Source: Labyrinthula sp. Ha
Lineage: Eukaryota > Sar > Bigyra > Labyrinthulida > Labyrinthulaceae
DNA length: 64,000 bases
Reading direction: 5' to 3'
Assembly (NCBI GenBank): GCA_015227615.1
Contig: JAALGZ010000019.1
Coordinates: 496,001-560,000 of the forward strand
The stretch's first letter is position 1; each line of letters opens with the position of its first letter. Below are positions 43,918 to 55,572 of this stretch, one piece after another. The position numbers and the translations under genes are program-made. Under the pieces are notes generated by a model. The model was not told where the DNA came from, made no database searches, and was given only the letters and a program-made list of their open reading frames with translations.

Positions 43918-46900
43918 GTAGGTGCAGGAGTTAAAAGATAGGGATAAGGTTTAATATTAATCTTAAATAGAAGGTGTACTCATACTCTTACTATTCCAAA
44001 ATCTAGCTTCAAACACCTCGAGTAATGTGAACGCTAATTTCTTAGGCCAGGATTCAAGACTGTAACATCTTAATCACGTTATACCTCTCAGTTGATTTGG
44101 AATTACATAAGAAGAACAGGGTTGACTAAAACTACAGAGGGAGAATAAACTTCAATGTTTATTTAGAGCCTTATAAATAAAACAATAATATCAACTCGAG
44201 TCCCAATGTATCCGCAGAAGATCTGTTGTCTAACTTAATTCAGTAACATTTTAATATCCTACTTTATTAATTGAGCGATATCACCCCGTTCTATTTGAAC
44301 TCATTGTACAAACCTTCAACTTGTCATTGCGTAAGATCTAATCTTACTAAATCTTTTTTCAGAACGGTATATTCAACCCTTGGTGAGCTTGTGGTTATTA
44401 TGCTTCATCTGCTGCATGTGTTTATTTTGCATGTTTTCATATTATGACATCTTGGGCATTGATTCATTAATATGTAGGTGATACATAAGCAATGGATATG
44501 AACATTTGTACTATAGTACTCCTCTTAGTTGTTGCAACTTCAATTATTGCTCCATTTATATAGTGAATATAATTTACATTTCCTTTCAGCTGCAATTTTA
44601 TATGATTGAACTTGTTCCTGCAACGAAACAAAAATTTGATATGGGGCACATAGTAAATCAGAAAATCAGTACCTAATAGCTAAGAGTATTTGGTAATTTT
44701 TGATAAGTTTTCTTATCACCAAGCATAGCATAGATAAAGATTTTTTCAATTAAGGATAGCATGGTGTATATTTCGTTAATGATCTGACTTGAGTTTAGAT
44801 GTATCTCTTCAAATTCCTTGAACTTGGTTTACCAGTAGCAGGAAGCAGAGATGAAGGGTTATGAACATTATGAATTAAAGGACGGAGGACCATCAGATCC
44901 TAAAATGCCTAAACAATTATGTGAAAGCTAGAAGAACCCTAAGCACTCGTTGGTAGAACCCCAACCGCACTACAAAATATTAATCAGAAGTTATGTTAGT
45001 TGAATAGGTATCAGAGAAAATTAAGCCCTGGAGACGGGTTAACGAATATTTCCTTTTTTTAACTCTGACTGTTTCACCTTCCAGTATTCTTCAAATATCT
45101 CCTCTGCTGCTTTGGGTTAAGTTGTTAGCAAAGGGTAAAGGGTTTATGATTAGATATTGCAGTCTGCAAATGGTTGCGACAGCTCGATTCAAACTACCCC
45201 CCATTTTACTTGGAAGAGACCTCTTTTTTTTCTTAAGCTCACCTAGCAACTTTATTCCATTGCAAAGCTTTCTGTATGTCTGTCCTGATGTTATTTGACT
45301 CATTCTATTTTGAGTATCACACAATTACTCTGGCGTAGTTTCCTTGTAATTATTTTTTCTACCGATTCAAGAAATATTACTAATTCTGTTTATTGAAGTC
45401 TCTGCAAGAGAGTTAAAAGCAGGTATCAAATATGATGAAATTTGTTTATAATTAATTGATAATTCTTTTAATTCTGAGTATTAACAAGACAATTGGGATT
45501 TTAATTCGCATTAGGCGATACTGGTTTCATTATAATTAAATATTATTTATCAGCAGTCTATCAATATGTTTCATCAATATTAAAGATTATCAATAAGAAG
45601 AATATGGCAAAAAAATTCTCGATTAATCATCAACAAATTGAATCTTACCCATAGTTACAAGCTGAATGAAATAGCTTACTTGACTCTTTAATATTGCCCA
45701 TTAGCTTCGCTAGTTGTTTTTCAAAATTTTAATACTCTTGGTTTTGAATAAGTACTGAATGTGTAGTAGTTATCAACCAGCCAAAAACAGGTTTCAGATT
45801 CTTTGATTATTCTGTTATCACTGCTGATGTCAATATTGAAATCGTATTATGTCTCCGCTTTGTTTCTAGTTTGACTTCCTATACATATTATTTCGATCCT
45901 ACCTAACAAGCTAAGACGAGAGACTAGTTTAACACTCTAAAGGTTCAAGTTTCGTTATAATACGTGCCAAATGAGGCTATAGCTTTACTTTCTACAAGAT
46001 CGGAGACCTGTCTGTCTCTAATATATAGATTCTCTTTGGTATAGATGTAAGGAGAACGCCTCAAATGCTCTATCCAGCTACAGTTCAACTTTATAGAGGC
46101 AAAGACGACAGTACTCTTAAGGAATATATACTAGGCAAATCTCTGAAGTTTATCTCAATTTGATGGATATATCTCATAAATAGCTTTAGAATATGTGCTT
46201 TTAATCACGTCAGCAGTGGAACGTTAAACCTCAAACCTCATGTACTAAGTACATCGAAGATATGAAAGCTCCTAACTTTAGCGAGTAGTTAACAAACATC
46301 GTTGGGATATTTCTTGCTAAGTTCTTATTTAATTAAAGAAACATACCTATCAGGTGAAACCCGATATTTGTGCGCCTCCCTGGTATTGTAATCATATGTC
46401 TCGCTTGAAATAACTTTCTACAATATATGTCTAAGCTAGATATTAAAAACTTACTAATAAATCCTATGTTTCACTAATTTTCAACTCTGAATAATTGAAG
46501 ATGTAGAGTAAGTACTTGTAAGAAATAAGAAAGCATAGTTCAATCTATTCTTTATACATCCGGGTTCTGAGTCTTGTATAATGTTTTCCTGCGCTTGCTA
46601 CATTTACTTAAAACAAAATTTTCAACTTAATATTTATGATAAAAAAGGTATAATGAGAGTGGGTAGGTTTTTTCTTGGACATCTTGACTAAGTGGTAACA
46701 CATCTAATATATCTATTGTACTAGGCATGTGTTTACATCCTTATTTGATTTGATTCATCCACATGGCATGGGCAAGTGCCGAGCTTCAAAACTTGATTAG
46801 ATGGTTATTTGAATTTTTTTACTTTTATTAAAACTAATGTTATTCTTCTTGTAAGCTTTATGCAAGAAACAAATATTTCATTCCGCTATATTTCTGATTT

Positions 46901-48431
46901 AGACAGTAACTATGAACACTTTGAACTATATCTTCCGTTGAGAACTAGGATTATATTCATAATTCGTTATGATTTCATTACATTTATTCAAGGAAAGCTT
47001 TAACTTGGAAATGGTATATTAAAAAGCTTAGCCTGTGATTGCAGTGGGTAGTTCTATGTATTTTGCGCAAAATATCCAATGCAGTGAAGATGTTATATAA
47101 CTTTAAGACGTACTCTTTATATTCCATCATCTGCTTCTTTCCTATATTTTCTTTATAAGCGGGGTCAAAGGTTTTCTAAATATTTGAAATTTTTTTTTGC
47201 ATTTTGCAACTGACTCAGTGAGACTCAAGAATTGTTAGAGCTTCCTCAAATAAGTAACAAAAAAATCAAAATAGTATGAGCAGTATCTTTTAGTTCATGT
47301 ATTAGTCTAAGACATCTGAAAGACTCAGGTATAGCTTTATTATGGTTCTTGGGGTGTTAAGTGGTAATGCTATTGATAATGTTGATTGAGTTTGCTTCCT
47401 CTTATCCTCTGCATTTATTCTTATATTCCTACTATGTTAGTCTTTATCTTATTACATCACCTTTTAAGAATATCCCTGTGTGACGTGGCACAATGTTCTC
47501 GGTAGTCCGACATGCTACGAATATCATTGTTAGCATATGAACCATAGTAAGCTAAGTAACTCAATTTTATATTTCAAGAAACGTATTAACTTTTATTAAA
47601 ATATTAATTTACTGAAAAAACGAAAGAGGAATAAGATAGGAACTTAAAACTCCTTATGGGTAAAAAACTTATACCGCTCAAGGCCAATGTAAGTAAATCA
47701 AGTCAAGAATTAACACAAATGAATCATGAGGGAATTTAAACCCAGGAATAAAAGCAGTAGACAAGTTGATTGGCTCTATGAGGTTATATGACTTTATATT
47801 TAGCCGCGCAAGTCATTAATTCGATGATTCACCCGACTTTCACTGCACCAAGAGAGATTTACATCAGAATAAACTAAGTAGGTTAAGTTTATAGATCCCG
47901 TAGGGAAAGGTATTTAATTACATATTAGATATTAATGGCGAGCAAAAAGTGGAAAACACTTATTCACCTTAGAATAATGCACTTGTATTGCTCGTACCAT
48001 TATGCAGAATGAAGGTTTAAAATACGAAATATCTCTTATGGAAAAGGTTTGAGAAGTATTTCTTAAACTCGCTTATACTGTGTGTATAATTCTTGGCCTA
48101 TTTATAATTATGAAGCAACTTTCCTCCGGTTATATTATTGATTGACTTCTAGTCAGTTCCTTTCCTTTAATAGAAGCTTCACTATAGGGAGCCTTTCTAT
48201 TGAAGTGTTTGTTTTTTAATGATCTTAATTCTACTTGTTGGAATGTACTTGTTCTTAGAATATTATAATATACTGTTTGAACTATATTTTTCAGTATACA
48301 TTAGCTAGGTTTTCAAACAAGAAAAAAACAAGAATACTAAACGCAAAATTAGCTGAGAACTCAGTTCCGTCACGAAGGTACGATGATTCAAGGTAAGATA
48401 TGTCTATATTTTATTTTTTACTTGACTCTAC
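43918..48431. other. spacer of the inverted duplication, gene-free
   Basis: No coding sequence is supportable; the short frames here (44467-44649, 45091-45324, 46809-47003) have no family motifs. It contains one short copy of the dispersed repeat near 45.5 kb. The spacer does not look palindromic itself. Confidence 0.5.
45437..45660. repeat. short copy of the dispersed inverted-repeat element
   Basis: A reduced form of about 225 bp: left half with TTGATAATTCTTTTAATTCTGAG, right half with AAAGATTATCAATAAGAAGAATATGGC and a terminal ATTGAATCTTACCC. The central part of the long copies is deleted. Confidence 0.4.
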
Positions 48432-51400
48432 CTAATTCATCAAATGTGCAAGAACAAGAGCTACAACTGAAGTGCAAATCGAAGCAACTGAAGAAAGGCT
48501 TGCAGCTCCTTCAAAAGACAAAACTGGACACTCTTCTCTATCTTCATCACTGCACACTTCATAGTTATCAGCTGCATTGGGGTTCTCGTCGTTAGATAAT
48601 CTTCCCTCAACCTCGGCACAGCTTGGACAAAAAACACCCAAATAAGTTACAAAGGCTTCTTCCTGTGGATCTCCATTCTCCAAAAATCGTGGGGCACCAG
48701 TCATAATTTCACCATAGTTATCACCTCCATTCGCTATAAAGTTGTTTGTGACTAATAATAAGTTGGTGTCCTCATCGTTTCGGTCAAGTTCAACCCCATT
48801 TAAGAAGAATGAACTGATTCTTGCGCCCTCCGCTCTTGAGTTATTGTAAGTGATATTTACTCCAGAAGAGGTTTGCGGGAATGCTCCAACATCGCCCTCT
48901 AGACCAAACTCGAATGCAGCAAACAACCTTGCAGGGGTGAACTCTAGTACAGAGAGTACGTTAGAGAACGGTAGGACCGAAATAACATCTTCATAGGTTA
49001 CGATTCCAGCTTCAAGGCTTGCCCTGATTCCACCTCCGTTTTGAATACAGGCATCTACCTGAGTACCCTTCTGCGCTAAGTTGTACACCATAGAGTCACA
49101 GATTAAGTTACCCAAAGGAGTTTCTTCCAGTCTAACACGAGTTTGATCAAGAAGAACAGGAGTATACCCTACAGCTGTAGAGCCAAATACTTGAAGAGGA
49201 ACAAATAGTTCATCAATCAACTCTTTCATGTCTTCATCCTCGGCATAACCTTTGCTTGGGTCAACATCAACTTCTCCAGAAACTTCGTCAACCCCAGTTG
49301 CACCTACAACAGGTGAATTCTCATTGGCCAAAAGAACAGACTTTCTCTCTAAGGACACCAAATCACCAGTAGAAATTGAAAAAGTAAGTTCAACAGCCCC
49401 TAAGTACCTTCCACCAAAGTATTGCTGCAGAACAGGTGTAGTACTTTCATCAGCAAAGACAGGATATACATCAGATGGCGAGTCTTGCCTAATTCCACTT
49501 ACAGCTCCTTCATCATCAGTCGCAGGTCGACTCTGTGCTGGAACTGGACCTTGCTCAGCTTCATTCCAAAGGAAGGTATGTGTATGCCCACCAATTATTA
49601 AATCCACCTCAGGATGACTGGTTGCAACTTCGAGATCCTTGTTGATACCAGAATGTCCGATCGCAATGAAAATACTTACACCATCTTCAGCAAGTGCATC
49701 AATCTCATTCTGAATTGCTTCACCTTCCTCCGAGAAAGTGAGACAATCAGGAGGTGAACTGATGCCTGGAGTTCCTTCAAGCGTATATCCGACAAACCCA
49801 ACTGATACTCCTGAAATATCAACGACACTACTTTTCTTAAAATAACTTCCAAGTTCACCTTCATCATGTTCACCCTCTGCATTTTCAGCACAGCTGTCAT
49901 CGATATTAGCGGTAATAATATCATGCTCCATATTACGCGCCATATCAAGTAGAACTTCATACCCGAAGTCAAACTCATGGTTTCCCATTCCCGAGAAACA
50001 ATAAGCGAAACCAGCACCGTTTTCTGGGTCACAAAGCAGGTTTTCAAACGTATACACTTCCGTTCCCTGATAGAAAGTTGACCAAGAAGTTCCAGCAAAC
50101 TGATCACCATTATCTATGAAGATAACAGGGTGATCAGACTCTTCAACAAACCTCTTTCCAGCAGCCATCAACCTAGCCCATCCACCATCACATTCTGCAG
50201 CATCATTCTGCTCGGTGCTGCACCCACCAGTTCCTCTCATTCCTTGAACTCTGGCATGCATGTCATTGATATGTAGGATGGTAAACGTTACAGAGTCTTG
50301 AGCTTCACATGAAGGGAACTCCACACCAAGTACGTCAATTTCATTTCCATCAATGTCGACTGGATTTTGGATAGGGATAATTCTTCCCTCTAGTTCTTGA
50401 CACAAACCTGGGTTGTCCGCGATGTAATCAGCAAGTGCATCTTCCTGTGGGTCACCAAGTTCGAGAATAACTGGGGCCTCTGTAAAAATTTCTCCATAAC
50501 CATCCCCACCAGCAGCGATGAAACTATTTGTAACAACATCAAAAGTTTGGGAATCATCGTTTAGGATTTCTTCCCCATTAAGAGAAACATTAATGACTCT
50601 GTCTCCAGCATCAGCAAGTGGATCATAATATACTTGGAACCCTTCACCAAAATGCAAGAACTCACCATTGTCGGTTCCAACCCTTTCAAAACCATGTTCC
50701 AAAGCTGCAAAAACTCTTTCTCCTGTAAACTCTACAACTGAAAGAACATTAGCGAAAGGAAACACGGTGATAACTTCTTCAAAAGTAACATCACCTTCTT
50801 CGATCGAGGATCTAATTCCTCCTGCATTTTGCATACAGATATCAGCATTTCCTTCGGAATTCGAGTTAATTGCTGCCATCATTGCATCACAAGCAACATT
50901 TCCAAGTGGCATCTCTTGCATTCTAATTCTTCTAGCCCCATCTACACTGTCTTCAAAGGTAACTCCCACAGTACCAACCGGGGTTTGAGCAAAGACATTC
51001 AAAGGTTCCTCAAGCTCCTCAATTGCTACTTCCATGTCTGCATCAACGTCAAATGCAGTCGTTTGATCAGCAACAGGTGACCTTGTATCTGCAACAATAA
51101 TTGCCTCTCGTGAAAAATCAGTTAGGTTCCCGTTTGAGAAGCTCAAGGAAACAGCACCTAAGTATCTTCCACCAAAGTATGCCTGAACAACAGGAACATC
51201 TGAATCATCAGCAAAGATAGGATATAGCCCTGTAGGTGTGTCCTGTCTGATTCCAGTTACAACACCTTCATCATCAGTTACTGGTCTACCTTGAGCAGGA
51301 ACTGCCCCTTGTTCAGCTTCATTCCACAAGAAAGTATGACTATGACCACCAACGATGAGATCAATGTCGGATTCAAACTCTGTTGAGATTTCAAGGTCCC

Positions 51401-52109
51401 TAAGTACTCCAGAATGTCCAATAACGATCACAACATCAACTCCTTCAGAAGAAAGGGTATCTAAGATAGGCTCAAGTGCTTCTTCTTCATCCAAGAACTG
51501 TAGGCAATCAGGAGGGGATGATATGCTCGGAGTTTCTGGGGTAACATAACCAACAAAAGCAACTGAAGTTCCTGAAATTTCTACCACTAGGGAGTCAGCT
51601 AGAAGATTTCCTATTCCACTAGCCTCATGCGTTCCTTGAGAATTTTCCGCACAATTGTCAACAATATTTGAGTTAATGAACTGATGGTTTGATGAGCTTA
51701 CATAGTTGTAGAGGGGTTCATAACCAAAATCAAACTCGTGATTTCCTACTCCAGAAAGACAAAGAAAGAAGCCGGCCTCTTCGCACAGGATGTTCTTCAA
51801 TGTATACACCTCAAGACCTTGGTAGAAGCTTGACCAGATAGTACCAGCAAATTGATCTCCGTTATCAATAAAAATTACAGGGTTCGCACTTTCCTCAACA
51901 AAATCTTTTGCAGCTGTCAAAATCTTACTCCATCCCCCATCACACTCACCAGCTGCTAGCTGTGAAGCAGAACATCCTCCAGTGCCAACCATACCGCGAA
52001 CTCTAGCATGAAAATCATTGATGTGCAAAATAGTAAACTCCAAGTCTTGTGCATAGGTATTTTGCACAAGAAACGGCGTCACCAGTCCCAAAACACTTTT
52101 AAACTTCAT
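48432..52109 (-). CDS. secreted, probably GPI-anchored 5'-nucleotidase with two tandem catalytic units
   Basis: 1225 residues, about twice the family's usual 550-650. After a signal peptide (ends NTYAQ) unit 1 (about 21-600) has ILHINDFHAR, IDNGDQFAGT, GNHEFDFG, VIGHSGV, GGHSHTFL, QNAGGIRSSIEEG and AAGGDGYGEIF. Unit 2 starts near 605 (VTFTILHINDMHARVQG) and repeats every motif: IDNGDQFAGTSW, GMGNHEFDFG, AIGHSGI, GGHTHTFL, QNGGGIRASLEAG, LPFSNVLSV and NGGDNYGEIM. A hydrophobic C-terminal tail (SVASICTSVVALVLAHLMN) suggests a GPI anchor. Unit 1 lacks its own anchor signal and runs straight into unit 2. In unit 1, QNAGGI replaces QNGGGI. All metal ligands seem present in both units, so both may be active. 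Unit 1 is nearer to the arm-A gene than to unit 2. Confidence 0.93.
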   Translation of the reverse strand: MKFKSVLGLVTPFLVQNTYAQDLEFTILHINDFHARVRGMVGTGGCSASQLAAGECDGGWSKILTAAKDFVEESANPVIFIDNGDQFAGTIWSSFYQGLEVYTLKNILCEEAGFFLCLSGVGNHEFDFGYEPLYNYVSSSNHQFINSNIVDNCAENSQGTHEASGIGNLLADSLVVEISGTSVAFVGYVTPETPSISSPPDCLQFLDEEEALEPILDTLSSEGVDVVIVIGHSGVLRDLEISTEFESDIDLIVGGHSHTFLWNEAEQGAVPAQGRPVTDDEGVVTGIRQDTPTGLYPIFADDSDVPVVQAYFGGRYLGAVSLSFSNGNLTDFSREAIIVADTRSPVADQTTAFDVDADMEVAIEELEEPLNVFAQTPVGTVGVTFEDSVDGARRIRMQEMPLGNVACDAMMAAINSNSEGNADICMQNAGGIRSSIEEGDVTFEEVITVFPFANVLSVVEFTGERVFAALEHGFERVGTDNGEFLHFGEGFQVYYDPLADAGDRVINVSLNGEEILNDDSQTFDVVTNSFIAAGGDGYGEIFTEAPVILELGDPQEDALADYIADNPGLCQELEGRIIPIQNPVDIDGNEIDVLGVEFPSCEAQDSVTFTILHINDMHARVQGMRGTGGCSTEQNDAAECDGGWARLMAAGKRFVEESDHPVIFIDNGDQFAGTSWSTFYQGTEVYTFENLLCDPENGAGFAYCFSGMGNHEFDFGYEVLLDMARNMEHDIITANIDDSCAENAEGEHDEGELGSYFKKSSVVDISGVSVGFVGYTLEGTPGISSPPDCLTFSEEGEAIQNEIDALAEDGVSIFIAIGHSGINKDLEVATSHPEVDLIIGGHTHTFLWNEAEQGPVPAQSRPATDDEGAVSGIRQDSPSDVYPVFADESTTPVLQQYFGGRYLGAVELTFSISTGDLVSLERKSVLLANENSPVVGATGVDEVSGEVDVDPSKGYAEDEDMKELIDELFVPLQVFGSTAVGYTPVLLDQTRVRLEETPLGNLICDSMVYNLAQKGTQVDACIQNGGGIRASLEAGIVTYEDVISVLPFSNVLSVLEFTPARLFAAFEFGLEGDVGAFPQTSSGVNITYNNSRAEGARISSFFLNGVELDRNDEDTNLLLVTNNFIANGGDNYGEIMTGAPRFLENGDPQEEAFVTYLGVFCPSCAEVEGRLSNDENPNAADNYEVCSDEDREECPVLSFEGAASLSSVASICTSVVALVLAHLMN

Positions 52110-52578
52110 TCAAGTATTTTGTTTAATGTTTCTTTTTAAACGGTAAAGTTTAGTTTCAAGTTGTACTGAATCAACGGTAAAAACCAACGGTGGATTGAAT
52201 TATGCTATAAATATGTTAATACAGATTCACTGCAGTAAAAATCATTGGGCACGGCTTAGTAACAGGAAAACAGAAATAGCTCTGTATCAACAAAATTTTA
52301 TAATAAATTACCAGTAATTATTAGAATAGTAGTTTATTTTGGCAATGATACAATACTGTTACTATACCAGTATTGGCTTTATAGGTAAGTTAATGTGCCC
52401 GGCGGGATAAATCGGAATAGGCGGCCATGGGCTGAAATGAAAGAGCGCGTCGTTCTTCGAGGAAAAGCGGAACGAATCCTGGAGATACCAGTTTCATTTA
52501 TTTCATTAATCTCTACGTAATTTATGTGAAACTAAAAAAACTAGAAAGTAAGAAAGGATCGAATAAAATTGTCAAAAA
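52110..52578. other. divergent promoter region, arm B
   Basis: Shared upstream region of the two-unit nucleotidase (-) and SnoaL-like copy B (+). The only similarity to arm A that I see is a short stretch just before the nucleotidase ATG (TTTAAA...AAACATTAAA, then TTGAATG). Confidence 0.45.
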
Positions 52579-53061
52579 ATGAGTGACAAAGCTGAGCAGA
52601 ACAAAGCAACTATCAATGCATTTTACACAGCGTTTTCAAAGCTAGATGGAGAAGCTATGGGAAAACATTACGCGGAAAGTGTGGTGTTTAGTGACGCTAT
52701 TTTTTCTAACTTGAATTTTAAAGAGGTGACTTCTATGTGGACAATGTTGACTTCCCGGGCAAAAGAATTCAAAGTTAAGTTTAGTGAAGTCACTGCAACA
52801 GAAACAGAAGGTAGTGCTCTTTGGGAAGCAGATTATCTTTTCCAAGGAAACAAGGTACACAATGTAGTTAACGCTACATTTAAGTTTGATGAGGAAGGGA
52901 AAATAACAGAGCACATAGATAGTTTTGACTTTAAAGCTTGGGCAAGACAAGCACTGGGCTTTGCAGGAAAACTTCTAGGAGGTTTTGATTTCTTCAAGAC
53001 TAAAGTACAGAAAGGTGCCAAAGAAGGGTTAGATATATACATTGCTAAGTCTGAAGCTTAA
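52579..53061 (+). CDS. SnoaL/NTF2-like fold protein, copy B
   Basis: 160 residues, the mirror duplicate of the gene at 41050-41532. The coding sequences differ at about nine positions, five silent and four changing residues (Thr/Met, Ser/Asn, Phe/Ser, Lys/Ile). The near-identity starts at the ATG and continues past the stop, through the intergenic 100 bp and into the 3' end of the neighbouring LRR-like gene, whereas the sequence upstream of the ATG is unrelated. Fold call as for copy A; the ligand is unknown. Confidence 0.8.
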   Translation: MSDKAEQNKATINAFYTAFSKLDGEAMGKHYAESVVFSDAIFSNLNFKEVTSMWTMLTSRAKEFKVKFSEVTATETEGSALWEADYLFQGNKVHNVVNATFKFDEEGKITEHIDSFDFKAWARQALGFAGKLLGGFDFFKTKVQKGAKEGLDIYIAKSEA

Positions 53062-53163
53062 GCAAATTAATTTATTTTTGTAGCCCTTTTTATAAGTATT
53101 CAATTTAACGGCTCACACCAAGCTTTTCCTCATATAGCCGTTTAATATATCAACAATTGAATC

Positions 53164-54609
53164 TTATTCTTCAAGACAGCCATTGATATCAACTTCAGTT
53201 GGCAAGGCCAAACTCTCTCTAAACGCATCCTCTTCACTACAAAGAGGTGCTACTTCAGTATTTTCAACATTCAATAGTTGAAAATCTGAGAAAGTAGTGA
53301 AATCAATTCCACTTAGATCGGTTATGGCAGTTCCTTCTAAAATCAATGCTTGAACATCCAGTTCATTAACAATAGTTTCAAGAGCTTCGGTTGAAAATTT
53401 CGAGCAACCACTGAAACTGAGCAAATATTTTTTCCCATTTTGTCGCTGAACCGCTCCTTCTTCTACAGATTCAAATTCCTCACTTAGTCCAAACGCAATG
53501 GTTATCGCATCATTGCCAAAATCAATATTTTCCGGGTTGAATAATCCTTCTGGAAGAGATGAAAAACTGTTCGAACTAAAAACAAAGCCTTGAATGCTTA
53601 AGAGCGTATTGGAAAAGTGAATTTTACGGTCAAACTCGCGCAAAACGTTTCGGAACTGAATAATCTTTTCATCATCAAAGAAATTTTCAAAAAAGATTAA
53701 AGAAAACTGGTTGGTTTTTTCAGTAAGAAAAAAAACAAAATTATTATTGAATTGTATATTTGAAGTTCCAGAGAGTCTTAATCCTGACATTGGAAACTTA
53801 TTTGGGAAAGTTCCTACTCTTGCGTTAATGAATGAAATAGCTGACATTTTCTGAGTTTGATCTCGAATATATTCTATATTGCAGTTGTCAAATTGAAGTG
53901 TAGTAGTAGATGCACCCACGCCGAGATCAAATACATCTGTATCAATTACCGTGATTGTTGAAGAAACAAATATCAAGGTGGTCAAGTTTGGACTATATCC
54001 CAAGTAAGGAAGAAGCGAATCTTTTGGCAAGCAGGTAAGATTGACATTGGAAATAGTTAATGTATCTCCGGCTTCCGATAAAGAGATCGCTTCAGACAAT
54101 CTAAGTGAATTTCCTTCTGCTTCAATTCCCTGGCATGCTTCAAGCAGCTCCGCTGGAACCACATTAATATCCGCTTCTCCGTCATCTGAACTTTCTTCCT
54201 TGCCAGAACCGGTACTTTCCAGAAGCAAATAAGAAGTAGTGGCAGCTGCCAAACACAATAAAAGAAACAATAAAAAAACAATTATATGTTTCCTAAATTT
54301 GGTTTTTTTCTGGTGGAGTGAGTACATTTTAGAATATGCTGGAAGGGAGCCTGTTCTTGGTAAGGGAAGGTCCGTGTCAGAAATATCAAAGATATTTGAT
54401 TTACGTTTTGGTGCTGATCCGTATGGTGCAAATGATCCCACACTCTGTGAATCAAAACCAGTATTGCCTATGTTCTCTGCCATTGCCCGTGAGGTGATTG
54501 AGGGAATGTGGTTTGTTGAAATTTCATCATGTTCCAGGTCTCTACTATAAGGAACAAATACTTTGGATGCTGATACTTGATCTTCTCTTAAAGTCTGTGT
54601 TGGTTTCAT
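53164..54609 (-). CDS. type II single-pass membrane protein with leucine-rich-like ectodomain, copy B
   Basis: 481 residues, same architecture as copy A: polar N-terminus with KSNIFDISDTDLPLPR, basic stop (KKTKFRKH), one membrane span (IIVFLLFLLLCLAAATTSYL, about 109-128), then a cysteine-containing acidic ectodomain with LRR-like strands. Cys positions and ectodomain length match copy A, while the cytoplasmic part has diverged strongly apart from the KSNIFDISD block, which may be a binding or sorting motif under constraint. No family is recognised. Convergent with SnoaL copy B at about 100 bp. Confidence 0.75.
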   Translation of the reverse strand: MKPTQTLREDQVSASKVFVPYSRDLEHDEISTNHIPSITSRAMAENIGNTGFDSQSVGSFAPYGSAPKRKSNIFDISDTDLPLPRTGSLPAYSKMYSLHQKKTKFRKHIIVFLLFLLLCLAAATTSYLLLESTGSGKEESSDDGEADINVVPAELLEACQGIEAEGNSLRLSEAISLSEAGDTLTISNVNLTCLPKDSLLPYLGYSPNLTTLIFVSSTITVIDTDVFDLGVGASTTTLQFDNCNIEYIRDQTQKMSAISFINARVGTFPNKFPMSGLRLSGTSNIQFNNNFVFFLTEKTNQFSLIFFENFFDDEKIIQFRNVLREFDRKIHFSNTLLSIQGFVFSSNSFSSLPEGLFNPENIDFGNDAITIAFGLSEEFESVEEGAVQRQNGKKYLLSFSGCSKFSTEALETIVNELDVQALILEGTAITDLSGIDFTTFSDFQLLNVENTEVAPLCSEEDAFRESLALPTEVDINGCLEE

Positions 54610-54739
54610 GGTAGTTAATTAAATAATACTATGCCTTATTTTATTTGTTAGAGTTAGGTTCAGAGTTAATCCACCACTACGAACTGAACTTATTCCGGGA
54701 ATAAGAACAGTTTGTGGGTATGTTTAATTTTCAAATAGG

Positions 54740-55015
54740 GATAAAAACATCTCGTTTCAAGCATAAGGTATCTCGAACATAGTTCTCGATATCTTGATTG
54801 TCTCGCTTCAGATTGCCCATATAAATTCTATTTGTTCTCGAGACTCTCATTAGAAAACATTCGAGAAAATTCAGCAAAAGTTAATGGTACAAAATCCGAG
54901 ACTTAAGAAAAATTTATTTCGTAACTCGTCTCGTATCTTGCTTAAGTGTATCATTTTTCAAGTATGGTATCTTCGAGAGATTAAAATTACAGGAATTTTC
55001 GAGAATCTCGAATCG
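54740..55015. repeat. dense cluster of CGAGA/TCTCG motifs
   Basis: About a dozen TCTCG or CGAGA pentamers in roughly 270 bp, some joined as palindromes (TTCTCGAGACTCTC, TCGAGAATCTCGA). It lies just outside the right duplication arm, upstream of LRR-like copy B. It could be a degenerate satellite, a hairpin-forming repeat or a factor-binding cluster. Confidence 0.4.
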
Positions 55016-55572
55016 ATGGCATATGTGTTTGTATCAAAATTTGCAATATATTTTCTCATTGAATTCGAATAATCTTATTGGAAGGTTTTACCAATCATAT
55101 TACGAAGTAAAGAGCTTACGAGAGCGTCGATAGAAAAGAAGGATATCTACCACAGAGTGAGAGGTAGAATAATTTTAAGGAAACTATATCAGCTCACTAG
55201 CACTAGCAGTGAATGTTTTATAGATTATTATTTTTGAAAAGCAGGTGAGGTATATTTTTCCATGCATTTCAGAAAGGGATAGGATATTATTGTTGACAAT
55301 TCATTATAAACCTTGCTGCACAAAGTTCTATTTTTTTTAATCATGAATAATGACAAAGTTATTTTGATCGAGTGTTGAAATTATAGGAACGAACGAGCCT
55401 CCCTTAACTCAAGCGGGTAGACAAACTTATTTACTATTTGCACCGCATGAAAACCATCAAAAAATGGGTCACTTAGCTCAATAGTATCCTGGTTGCAGGT
55501 TATTGTCAGGTCATATGATCCAATCTTTGCAGATTTTCATACGATGCATAAAAGAACATATTTCTTAGTCAG

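Larger units (their letters stand above)
48432..54730 (-). repeat. right arm of the three-gene inverted duplication
   Basis: Mirror image of 39400-43917: nucleotidase (-), SnoaL-like (+), LRR-like (-). It ends beyond the LRR start with the same upstream string (ACATACCCACAAACTGTTCTTATTCCCGGAA on the minus strand, about 54694-54724). The arm is longer because its nucleotidase has two units. Confidence 0.9.

Noticed and set aside
49676-50110. 144-codon minus-strand frame inside the double nucleotidase
   Set aside because: Out-of-frame shadow of the conserved metallophosphatase coding sequence.
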